Assembly: GCA_903927605.1 (NCBI GenBank)
Contig: CAIYNT010000276.1
Span: 1 to 6,301 of the forward strand
Reading direction: 5' to 3'
Source of the DNA: an uncultured Holophagaceae bacterium
Lineage (GTDB): Bacteria > Acidobacteriota > Holophagae > Holophagales > Holophagaceae
Length of the DNA stretch: 6,301 nucleotides
Shown: in pieces, positions 1-6,228 of the stretch
Position numbering within the stretch: the stretch's first letter is position 1
Layout of the letters: each line of letters starts with the position of its first letter
Translations under genes and position numbers: made by a program
The notes under the pieces: model-generated
The model's database searches: none
Told to the model about the DNA's origin: nothing
What the model saw: only the letters and a program-made list of their open reading frames with translations

Positions 1-133
1 CCTCGCCGAATTCCAGTGGCGCTACAATCGTCGTTTCGACCTGGCCAGCCTTCTACCACGCCTACTTCACGCCGCCGCCAGAACTCCGCCCATGCCCATC
101 AAGTTCCTCTATTTGGCTGAGAATGCTTGGTAG
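1..133 (+). mobile_element. Right-hand end of an IS1595-family insertion sequence (partial)
   Basis: Only the 3' end of the transposase lies in the window; the rest of the element would be to the left. No terminal inverted repeat can be recognised. The neighbouring polymerase frame is clearly polymerase-like down to about position 143, so there is almost no room for a normal IS end after the transposase stop. The exact boundary, and whether the IS is intact, cannot be determined here. Confidence 0.6.
2..133 (+). CDS. IS1595-family transposase, C-terminal fragment
   Basis: This is a 43-residue open frame entering from the left window edge and ending with TAG at 131-133. It reads LAEFQWRYNRRFDL, then LLPRLLHAA, then TPPMPIKFLYLAENAW. 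The pattern of an (L)AEF-x-(Y/W)R(F/Y)NRRFDL block, a leucine-rich LPRLL block and TPPMP before an AE-containing end matches the C-terminus of IS1595-family (ISXO2-like) DDE transposases as I know them. The catalytic DDE core would lie outside the window. It is the only plus-strand gene here. Its stop codon directly abuts the stop of the truncated polymerase on the other strand, which is unusually tight for an IS that normally has an inverted repeat beyond its gene. Completeness cannot be judged. Confidence 0.75.
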   Translation, partial: LAEFQWRYNRRFDLASLLPRLLHAAARTPPMPIKFLYLAENAW

Positions 134-1393
134 TCAGGAAGCTTTAAACAGGTCACCCCCCGCATACTCCGCCAGAATGCGGAGCTCCTGCTGGGAATAA
201 TCCCGGTCGATCAAGACGTGCCCACGCTCCGGGGTGATGTAGCTTCGGACCCGCGGAAGAGGCGGTAGCGGGAATGGAGCCTCAACGCCTTCCGGGAAGA
301 ACTCTGGGAACCCGCCAGGAATGTTCTGGAAGTTGGGTGAACTGGAAAGCCGCCCGGTCACCGCTCCCGCAGCTTTGCCCTTTTCAAAATTCTTGATCTG
401 GGACCACGACGTATGGATCCGCCCTCCAGTGGCCTCCGCCTGATCCAGCCAGGGCTCCATGAAGGTCCCGAGGCAGGTCTTTAGGCTACCCCGATAGGCC
501 AATGTCGCCTTAAGTGTTGCATTGGTTACGGCATGTTCCAGGCTACCTTTGTCGCTCTTCTGTTTTCCAGTGGCAGTGAGATTCAGCAGGCTCAGGTTGA
601 TCATGCCTGCATGGTCCAGGGCTTCGAGAAGGTTCTTGTTGGAGTCCAGGTTGAGGTTGGGGGCCTTCAGTGTCTGGCGAATCCAAGCCTCCAGCCTGCC
701 CTGAACCTCGCCGTAGCTCTTCACGTCAGTGGAGAGCTGAAGGTGATCCACGGGAATACCACACCGTTCATTGTTGAGAAGGATGAGCATCAGTTCGCGC
801 TCACGGTCGTAGGCCTCGATCATTTTCCTGTCGAGGATTTCGTGGAAAAGCAGCATGAACAGACCCTGAGTGCGTTCGACATCACCGACCGCGTAATGAC
901 CGGCAAGGTCACCCGGCGCTTTACTGATGAAGGCGCCCCACCCCTTCAATCCCTTCGAGACAACACCGGCCCAGACCAACCACTCCCGAAGGTCGTTTGC
1001 CTCTTCAGGGGGCAGGCCAAGTAGTCGTTCAGCGCTGGGCTTTAGGGCGAAGGAGGCTGCGTGTGGATCACTCAGGAAGAGCAGGATCATCGTGTCGTGG
1101 ATTTGCCGCCACGGCAGGGGAGGCATACCCATGTGGCTAGTCGCAACGTCGTAATCGAATTTGGCGTTGTGGCAGAGGATCCCGCCTGGGTGTGCCCAGG
1201 CACGGGCAAGTTCCTCCCGGGCTTGGGCCTCTGTGACATTGTTCTGGCTGGGGTGGCCGAAGGCGAAGTAGTGTCCCCGCTGGCCGGGATACTGAATGGC
1301 AACGCCCACGGGTTTGGGCGGAAAGTGAGGCCGGGGTGTGATGGCACAGGTCTCGAAGTCGATGGCCACAGGCAAAGAGTTGTCGGGGCCCAT
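134..1393 (-). CDS. Family A DNA polymerase with 3'-5' exonuclease domain, truncated after motif A
   Basis: This 419-residue frame resembles the 3'-5' exonuclease and first polymerase part of PolA-type enzymes; no 5' nuclease domain is present. Exonuclease motifs are visible: AIDFET with D12 and E14, HNAKFD with N76 and D80, HDT around D100, and YAVGD with Y167 and D171. The polymerase part shows TGRLSSSPNFQNIP at 346-359 and motif A, DYSQQELRILAE, with catalytic D398. The protein stops about 20 residues after D398, so the fingers-helix motif B and the HDE-type motif C are absent. A family A polymerase domain needs roughly 200 more residues. The ATG shares its A with the TGA of the primase gene (TGATG), and GGAG lies 6 bases upstream, so translation is probably coupled. 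The break coincides with the transposase remnant, so loss through IS insertion or rearrangement is likely. The product could keep exonuclease activity but should not polymerise DNA. The family call is firm; the cause of truncation is inferred. Confidence 0.9.
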   Translation of the reverse strand: MGPDNSLPVAIDFETCAITPRPHFPPKPVGVAIQYPGQRGHYFAFGHPSQNNVTEAQAREELARAWAHPGGILCHNAKFDYDVATSHMGMPPLPWRQIHDTMILLFLSDPHAASFALKPSAERLLGLPPEEANDLREWLVWAGVVSKGLKGWGAFISKAPGDLAGHYAVGDVERTQGLFMLLFHEILDRKMIEAYDRERELMLILLNNERCGIPVDHLQLSTDVKSYGEVQGRLEAWIRQTLKAPNLNLDSNKNLLEALDHAGMINLSLLNLTATGKQKSDKGSLEHAVTNATLKATLAYRGSLKTCLGTFMEPWLDQAEATGGRIHTSWSQIKNFEKGKAAGAVTGRLSSSPNFQNIPGGFPEFFPEGVEAPFPLPPLPRVRSYITPERGHVLIDRDYSQQELRILAEYAGGDLFKAS

Positions 1394-3822
1394 CAGAAGC
1401 TCCGTCCTTTCTTTCCGCCTTTACCCGCGTCCATGGGCTTAGCATCCAGACCCTCTGCTGGATCCGTGACCGCGCTACTTTCCTGTTGTGGTGCGGCTTC
1501 GGGAGTCGCGCAAGGGGAACTGGTAGCGCATGGATCCGCGACTGCCTCCTCTTGAGTAGCGCTTGGATCCGCTACCGCTACCCCACCGCTACTCGAAGAG
1601 CCGTGTGAATGCTCAGAAGTAGCGGGTTGCTGATCTCTAGGGGTGGTGGGCAGCACCAGGTATCGAGCAAACGCATCCGTGAAATCGGAGAGGAGGTATC
1701 CCTTCCGGTTCACCTTGTCGATCTTGATGTCCTTGCTGTGGACCCCGAACTCCCCGAGTAGCAACCCGAGCTGACGAGCAGAAATCGGCTTCCCGTATGA
1801 ATAACTCACCCAGGCCTTCGTCTCGTCGGCGATCAAGGCCGTCAAGAGATCAGCCGTATGAATCTTGGTCACCTTCTTGGTGGAAAGCAGGTCCTTAATA
1901 TCAGCAAGCAATTCCGTCGATGTCGAAGCAGCCGCCGCCTCATCGCCTGACAAGACCAGTGCCGCTGAACGGGCGAGCTGTGACCACTCCCCGCTGGCAT
2001 GGTCCGCGATCGCCAAGAGAGGCTCCCAATTATCTTGGGCACGGTCGTTCAGCTCCTCTGGAAGGCTCGGGCGAGCCGCTCCAATCACTGGACCAAAGTC
2101 CTGAGCATACCTCGCCAGCATGGACGCCAGACGGGTGAATATCTCAGGGTCAGCGTGCCGCAGGCGCTCACAGGTCTCGGACGGTAACTTGCGCCGAAGT
2201 TTAGCCTCGATGGCTCTATCCGTGAGGGTCGAGGCTAAATGCCCGATCCCCGCAATGGCCTTAGCTGCCCAGGTTGAGAATTGGCGAGGTTCCTGATCGT
2301 CTCCGACGCATCGAATCACGAAAGCGGTCTGGCGCGTGTGGCCAGAGTTGATGACTCCACGCAGCTCCTCGTTTTCCTTGAGAAAGGTGTCTGCCTCGTC
2401 AATGACAAGGGTTGGGCTGTGGGCCTCGATGACACGGAAAACAGCCGCTGGTGAAATGTTCGATGCCACCAAGGCACGGCAGGATAGGCGACTCACAAAA
2501 TCCAGAGTTTGAGTCTTACCACACCGCTTTTCAGGCGATGAGAGAACGAGCAGGGGTGAGACCTTGAACCACGCGATCAACCAGGTAAATACAATCCAGA
2601 GGGCGATGGCGACCCCGGTAGAGAGATCAGCGACGATAAACCGATGAAAGATGGCTCGTATTTCATCCAAGAGCTCGGCGGCGCTAACAGGATGGGGCCA
2701 AGGTTCAACATCGGGGAACATGACCGCCTTGGTAGCGCCTTCGCCACGGATATTCCGGGCAGCCTCGACCGCGTCATCAAGGACACCCACCCGGATGCCG
2801 AAGTTAGCCGCCTCCTTGGTGCGGACCACCTCGTAGTCCAGGGCCGCCATGGCAGCAAGCCGCTTGACAGCGTTTGAAAGACTTTCGGGTTCCAGGGGGA
2901 CCGGCTGCCCCTCAAGACAGGCCTTCACCGCTTCATGCCCAAATTGGTGAGCCATATCGTTGAAGTCAGTGACACCTTCGGGACGGCTTTCACCCCAAGT
3001 GGGAACGACAAGACGGCCCTTGACGGCCTGGGCAGCCGCCGTGGCATGTGTCAGGCCCGGATTACCCTCTGTCAGGTCATCGTCGGCGCAGAGAACCAAA
3101 TCCGCATCGGGATACAGTTCCCGAAGGCTCTCAGCAACGGGGGTCAGGTTGCCAGCGTCAAAGGCAACTGCCACAGCCTGCCCGGTCACCTCGTAGATGG
3201 TCGCGCCTGTGGCATAGCCTTCGCCGATGTAGGTCGGACCATCCCCGACCGTGCCCAGCATGAAGAAGCAGCCCAGCTTTCGGCCGCCAGTCAGGAACAG
3301 CTTCGAGCCACTGGCGGTGATCGTCTGGATGCTGGTCAATTCCCCTTTCGGAGTGTAGAGGGGCACCAGCAGGTCACCTCCCTTCTCTCGGAGCCCGTGC
3401 GAGCGGACGTCTTTCTTCGTCAAATATGCATGGGTGACGCATGGTGTGGCCGCCTCCCAGATTTGCTTGGCCCTGATGGCAGCAGCAGCTTTGATGCGGA
3501 GGTCCTCAGCCTCCCGAGCTACTCGGGAAGCCTCGATCTGCTTCTGATAAGTTGCCTGTTCCTGGGTGGTCATGGGGTGGCCAGGATCAGCGCGCCAGTT
3601 CTCCCACCCCTTGCCATCTGCATGATTCTGGAATCCCCCAGCGGGGGGCCCATCAGGGTGGATCAGATACGCTCCATCGTTATCGGACTTCCCGACAAGA
3701 GGACATCGGTGGATTTTCCCGTCTGTGATCAGCTCTTCAGGTAGGACGAGACGACGAATGGAGGCGGCCTGGCGGAACTGCAATAGGGGGCTTCCTTGCT
3801 CTTGCTCTGGTAGAATGTGCAT
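1393..3822 (-). CDS. Toprim primase / DUF3631 helicase-like fusion protein
   Basis: This 809-residue protein probably primes and unwinds DNA for a mobile element. Residues 26-80 look like the N-terminal region of plasmid and phage primase-helicases (GKIHRCP, then AYLIHPDGPPAGGF). Residues about 150-300 form a Toprim domain: GEGYATG with E201, AFDAGN with D222, and an acidic CADDD at 245-249. Residues about 375-720 match DUF3631, with a Walker A-like SPEKRCGKTQT (K436, T437) and Walker B LVIDEAD (D475, E476). The last 80 residues are low-complexity and contain a repeated VADPxAT. I chose ATG at 3822, with GAG 7 bases upstream. A TTG at 3885, overlapping the previous stop, would add 21 proline- and arginine-rich residues and read through a strong hairpin, so I consider it less likely. 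The stop overlaps the polymerase start. No zinc-finger primase domain is visible, so whether it makes primers alone is unknown. Confidence 0.9.
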   Translation of the reverse strand: MHILPEQEQGSPLLQFRQAASIRRLVLPEELITDGKIHRCPLVGKSDNDGAYLIHPDGPPAGGFQNHADGKGWENWRADPGHPMTTQEQATYQKQIEASRVAREAEDLRIKAAAAIRAKQIWEAATPCVTHAYLTKKDVRSHGLREKGGDLLVPLYTPKGELTSIQTITASGSKLFLTGGRKLGCFFMLGTVGDGPTYIGEGYATGATIYEVTGQAVAVAFDAGNLTPVAESLRELYPDADLVLCADDDLTEGNPGLTHATAAAQAVKGRLVVPTWGESRPEGVTDFNDMAHQFGHEAVKACLEGQPVPLEPESLSNAVKRLAAMAALDYEVVRTKEAANFGIRVGVLDDAVEAARNIRGEGATKAVMFPDVEPWPHPVSAAELLDEIRAIFHRFIVADLSTGVAIALWIVFTWLIAWFKVSPLLVLSSPEKRCGKTQTLDFVSRLSCRALVASNISPAAVFRVIEAHSPTLVIDEADTFLKENEELRGVINSGHTRQTAFVIRCVGDDQEPRQFSTWAAKAIAGIGHLASTLTDRAIEAKLRRKLPSETCERLRHADPEIFTRLASMLARYAQDFGPVIGAARPSLPEELNDRAQDNWEPLLAIADHASGEWSQLARSAALVLSGDEAAAASTSTELLADIKDLLSTKKVTKIHTADLLTALIADETKAWVSYSYGKPISARQLGLLLGEFGVHSKDIKIDKVNRKGYLLSDFTDAFARYLVLPTTPRDQQPATSEHSHGSSSSGGVAVADPSATQEEAVADPCATSSPCATPEAAPQQESSAVTDPAEGLDAKPMDAGKGGKKGRSF
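1460..1582. repeat. Short GGATCC-centred repeats in the primase C-terminal tail
   Basis: GGATCCG occurs at 1460, 1532 and 1565. Two copies extend to 20 bp at 1523-1542 and 1556-1575, agree at 18 of 20 positions and are spaced 33 bp apart. They read GTAGCGC-(A/T)-TGGATCCGC-(G/T)-AC. The second copy also has inverted arms GTAGCG and CGCTAC. On the minus strand the array encodes VADPSAT and VADPCAT, followed further along by VTDPAE. It lies in a disordered-looking tail, so it may simply be protein-level repeat expansion. A role as DNA binding sites is possible but unsupported. Confidence 0.6.
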
Positions 3823-3839
3823 AGGTTTTCTCGTTGTTG

Positions 3840-3871
3840 CGGGCGGCCACCTTGGCTGAGGTGACCGCCCG
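3840..3871 (-). promoter_or_regulatory. Intercistronic RNA hairpin upstream of the primase start
   Basis: A 13-bp stem (3840-3852 with 3859-3871) closes a 6-base loop. All pairs are Watson-Crick except one, 3847 with 3864. That position is a tolerated G-U in minus-strand RNA but an A-C mismatch in plus-strand RNA, so it fits a structure acting in the operon transcript. The hairpin starts 10 bases after the stop of the SSB-tail gene and ends 17 bases before the primase ATG, just ahead of the GAG ribosome site. No U-run follows on the minus strand, so it is a poor terminator. It could tune primase translation, stabilise mRNA or mark a processing site. The structure is seen; the role is inferred. 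Confidence 0.55.
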
Positions 3872-3881
3872 ACGTTCTTGA

Positions 3882-4442
3882 TCAAAAGGGAATTCCGTCA
3901 TCGACCTCACCCAGGCGCTTGAATGCCTTGGCGAAGCCCTCCATGAAGGCACCAAAATCGCGTCCGTCGAAAGGAAGCCATTCATCACCGGGCCCAGTGA
4001 TCTTCAAGTTCCACTTCGTGTCGTATCCCTGTATCAGGACCCGGAGATAGGCTCCAGACGGGCTGTTGACCGCACCGATCTCTTCACGAACATTCGGGCT
4101 TCCGACTTGGCGAGCTTGCTTGCCCTGAAGCATTGAAATCCCCGATTCAAGAAGGTCCAGGAGAGTAGGTGCCTGGTCTGGGGAGACCCAGATTTCTCGA
4201 AGAGGAAGAGGAGTCCCTTCAGTGTCAGCGGGTGCGTGTGCGATGCTAATTGACCAGCCCCGGGGCTCGTCTAGGCGATCGATGCCGAACTGCAGAAGTT
4301 CGCGGCCTTCCTTCCTAGGTGACTGATGCACGAATTCAAACGCACTCGTGCGGGAAGGCTTGGTTGCTTGATGACCCTGGCCCACTGGCAGCTTGATCTC
4401 TCGCATGCGGAGGTTTTCTGAGAGTTTTTTGTAGTCGGTCAT
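3882..4442 (-). CDS. Unrecognised replication-operon protein with an SSB-like C-terminal tip
   Basis: This 186-residue protein belongs to no family I can name. Its last residues, EVDDGIPF (179-186), closely resemble the conserved DDDIPF tip of bacterial SSB, through which SSB recruits many replication and repair proteins. The rest has no obvious OB-fold signature. Residues 1-35 are basic and polar. Residues 47-69 (ELLQFGIDRLDEPRGWSISIAHA) and 132-148 look like beta strands. Residues 162-177 (DFGAFMEGFAKAFKRL) look like an amphipathic helix just before the acidic tail. There is no signal peptide or membrane segment. The ATG overlaps the helix-turn-helix gene's TGA by four bases (ATGA), and AAGGGG lies 5 bases upstream, so the start is well supported. 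Lying between the regulator and the primase-helicase, it may bind ssDNA or mimic the SSB tail. The tail is seen; the function is inferred. Confidence 0.8.
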   Translation of the reverse strand: MTDYKKLSENLRMREIKLPVGQGHQATKPSRTSAFEFVHQSPRKEGRELLQFGIDRLDEPRGWSISIAHAPADTEGTPLPLREIWVSPDQAPTLLDLLESGISMLQGKQARQVGSPNVREEIGAVNSPSGAYLRVLIQGYDTKWNLKITGPGDEWLPFDGRDFGAFMEGFAKAFKRLGEVDDGIPF

Positions 4443-4645
4443 GGCTTCCCCTTCGCGCTCTCCGCAAGACGCTTGAGGAAGGCTTCAACTTCGCTTACGG
4501 GTATGAGGGCGCGGCGCCCACTTTTTACGCGTAAGATGTTTTGTGCCTTGATTTCCAGATAGCAGCGGGAGCGGCTTAGACCGACCCTCTGCGCGAATTC
4601 CTTCACGGACAAGGCTGCCCGCATTCTTAAGTTATCTTCGTCCAT
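4439..4645 (-). CDS. AlpA/excisionase-type helix-turn-helix DNA-binding protein
   Basis: This 68-residue protein has the layout of the small MerR-like HTH family (HTH_17; AlpA and excisionase relatives). A helix-turn-helix lies at about 11-32 (ALSVKEFAQRVGLSRSRCYL), followed by the wing region LRVKSGRRALIPVSEVEAFLKRL at about 38-60. A short basic tail ends the protein. Such proteins regulate promoters of phage satellites and integrative elements or act as recombination directionality factors. I chose ATG at 4645 because GGGGG stands 6 bases upstream; a longer GTG start at 4672 would begin inside an inverted repeat and lacks a clear ribosome site. It is first in the four-gene replication operon and overlaps the next gene by 4 bp. 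It may bind the inverted repeats directly upstream. Activator, repressor or excisionase roles cannot be separated from sequence. Confidence 0.85.
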   Translation of the reverse strand: MDEDNLRMRAALSVKEFAQRVGLSRSRCYLEIKAQNILRVKSGRRALIPVSEVEAFLKRLAESAKGKP

Positions 4646-4664
4646 CGTGGACCCCCTGTATGCA

Positions 4665-4681
4665 ACCACCACCGTGGTGGT
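4665..4681. promoter_or_regulatory. 17-bp palindrome, candidate operator for the replication operon
   Basis: Perfect 8-bp arms ACCACCAC and GTGGTGGT flank a single C at 4673. The palindrome lies 20 bases upstream of the helix-turn-helix gene's ATG and is flanked on both sides by TGCA. It is too tight a hairpin for RNA and lies where a repressor could block transcription. No convincing -35/-10 pair was found around it, so an operator role is inferred from position and symmetry only. Confidence 0.4.
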
Positions 4682-4714
4682 GCATCTCAGGTTCCTGTCG
4701 TTCCCGGATGGCCA

Positions 4715-4756
4715 GATGTATGGATGGGCCGCGCCGATTGACCCCTTCCATACATC
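4715..4756. promoter_or_regulatory. 14-bp inverted repeat between the unknown gene and the HTH gene
   Basis: GATGTATGGATGGG at 4715-4728 is repeated in inverted orientation at 4743-4756 with one mismatch; the innermost 14 bases separate the arms. It starts 5 bases after the stop of the 421-codon gene and ends about 70 bases before the helix-turn-helix start. No T-run follows on either strand, so it is not a classic terminator. Paired binding sites for the neighbouring regulator are a reasonable alternative. The repeat is certain; its role is inferred. Confidence 0.45.
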
Positions 4757-4760
4757 GGTT

Positions 4761-6026
4761 TCAGCTAAGGTGGGTCCGACCCTTCACCCGTTTCTTGTGG
4801 CTGAGTTGGAGCGCGGCCTCTGGGGACAGCTCGTTCCCACCTGACCCAGTCCTTTCCACGACCTGGAACTCTGTAAGCCGACGGAATCGTTTGGATATGT
4901 CGGCAAGTTCGGCTAATCGGTCGGAGCAAGCGGCCTGCTGAGCCTCAGGCGCCAATTTTAGGTCAGTCCAAAGGAGTTCAGCCACCCGGAACGTCCGCCA
5001 AACCCACGGATGGACATCGATGGATTTTCGATGGGAGTTCCGATAATCCCGGAGATGCCCATCGATAGCCGAATTTGCTTTTGGAACCCCTGTTGCGGAC
5101 TCGTAAACCTCTGTGGCGAAGGACCGAAGTTTTGGATGAGTTTTCCAGTCAGCCTTTGTCTGTTCCGGAGAGTCATAAGTGGCCGTTGGCTCCATTCCCT
5201 CAGCAGCAGTGAGGATCGCATCACATTCCCGGATCAGAAGGTGAGTGGGGTGCATATGAGATTCCCTATAGCTCTTCTCTGCAGTGCCATCAACTTTTGC
5301 CCTCTCGTTGATTGCACTGGCCCTCGACATGACGGCAGCGAGAGCTCGAAGTTCCTGGATCATTGGAGAATTTACTAACGGTGTAGTCGTTAAAATTGGC
5401 ACAAGGGAGTGTGCCCTGGCCTGAATAAAATCCTCATCATCAGAAGTGAGATAGGCACCTAAGTCTGAAGCAAGTTGCCTCGCTCGCTCCAGGCTGAGCG
5501 GAAGCAGGTAGGGCACTCTCAGCTTGGTGAATTGGGAATCCTCAGGCCACAGCCATTCAGAAGGGATTCTGGAGAGCCGGGCCTGGGCCTCAGTGCTCAA
5601 AGTGGTTAGTTTCCCTGCAACTGAAGCGATTTCTTTCGACAGTTGCTCCAAGTCTTGGCTGAGGACCGAGGAATTGGCTGAAGGCTTGTAATCGGCCAGC
5701 TCTACTTTGTAGGCCACAGCCGCAGAGTGGATTGCATTCCAGGCCCCATGGCGGCTCAACCTCACCCCATCCGGTATTTCCACTATGTTTTTGAGAAGCT
5801 TTACTGCGCCCTGAACGTCCTTGTCATCAGGGGGGTCAGGCATTCGCTGGCTGTTCTTGACGGACACGAACTCTCCCGATAGGTCCCACATTGAGGGGGA
5901 GGTTATCACTGGTGAGGAGAGTCCTCCAAAGCCCACGACGTCCCAGAAGGAAATACGAAAACTCCTGCCCAGTGAAAAGAATTCGGGCTTCCGACCAGTT
6001 CGAGCCAGAGCCGTTCCTTTGGCCAC
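4761..6026 (-). CDS. Hypothetical protein, unrecognised, tRNA-proximal
   Basis: This is a long open frame of up to 421 residues that I cannot assign to a family. The composition suggests a soluble, mostly helical protein, with no signal peptide or clear membrane segment. Residues about 122-152 have a leucine-rich heptad-like pattern suggestive of a coiled coil. A histidine- and tryptophan-rich stretch lies at about 250-360 (HMHPTHLLIRE, then HPWVWRTFRVAELLW). The C-terminus is basic. I see no tyrosine-recombinase R-H-R-Y pattern, serine-integrase start or nuclease motif. The longest start is GTG at 6026, behind GAGGG only a few bases away. A GTG at 5867, with GGGAG 5 bases upstream, would give about 368 residues and may be the true start, because the first 53 residues look less protein-like. 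It is on the operon's strand but separated from it by 115 bp of inverted repeats. In elements of this kind a tRNA-adjacent gene is often accessory cargo; that is inference only. Confidence 0.65.
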   Translation of the reverse strand: MAKGTALARTGRKPEFFSLGRSFRISFWDVVGFGGLSSPVITSPSMWDLSGEFVSVKNSQRMPDPPDDKDVQGAVKLLKNIVEIPDGVRLSRHGAWNAIHSAAVAYKVELADYKPSANSSVLSQDLEQLSKEIASVAGKLTTLSTEAQARLSRIPSEWLWPEDSQFTKLRVPYLLPLSLERARQLASDLGAYLTSDDEDFIQARAHSLVPILTTTPLVNSPMIQELRALAAVMSRASAINERAKVDGTAEKSYRESHMHPTHLLIRECDAILTAAEGMEPTATYDSPEQTKADWKTHPKLRSFATEVYESATGVPKANSAIDGHLRDYRNSHRKSIDVHPWVWRTFRVAELLWTDLKLAPEAQQAACSDRLAELADISKRFRRLTEFQVVERTGSGGNELSPEAALQLSHKKRVKGRTHLS

Positions 6027-6187
6027 CTGCCCTCTAGGCGTTTAGGTCATCCGAAGCTATGGCGGACACGAGAGTGGAGGAATGGGGGCAGGAGGCTTTG
6101 ATCCGGATCGTCCGTGCTGAGCCGCCACTTTCCGAGACAATTCGGGGATGGGTTTTGGACAGGTAATGGACATGGGGCCAAAAGGCA

Positions 6188-6217
6188 AAGGGCCAAGACT
6201 CGTAAGTCTTGGCCCTT
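6188..6217 (-). terminator. Intrinsic terminator downstream of tRNA-Pro
   Basis: A perfect 13-bp stem (6188-6200 with 6205-6217) has a CGTA loop and a GGGCC/GGCCC base. It begins 11 bases after the CCA end of the tRNA. On the minus strand it is followed by TGCCTTTT, an interrupted T-run. On the plus strand GTTTTT follows at 6224-6229, so it may also work weakly in the other direction. Confidence 0.75.
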
Positions 6218-6228
6218 CTAGGTGTTTT

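Noticed and set aside
1061..1555. 164-codon plus-strand open frame, and another at 533-1024
   Set aside because: Both are antisense to the polymerase and primase genes, with no domain or start signal. They are typical shadows in G+C-rich DNA.
2935..3744. 269-codon plus-strand open frame
   Set aside because: It lies wholly opposite the Toprim part of the primase-helicase gene, whose motifs are clear. No recognisable domain or ribosome site supports it.
3823..3885. N-terminal extension of the primase from a TTG codon
   Set aside because: It would translate through a 13-bp hairpin into low-complexity residues, while ATG at 3822 has its own GAG ribosome site. Not excluded, but less likely.
5376..5392. 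TAACG/CGTTA inverted repeat in a locally A+T-rich patch
   Set aside because: The arms are only 5 bp and lie inside the open frame of the unknown gene; nothing supports a promoter or origin there.
6100..6109. GATCCGGATC palindrome in the gap before the unknown gene
   Set aside because: It is a 10-bp palindrome with no other signal around it and could occur by chance.
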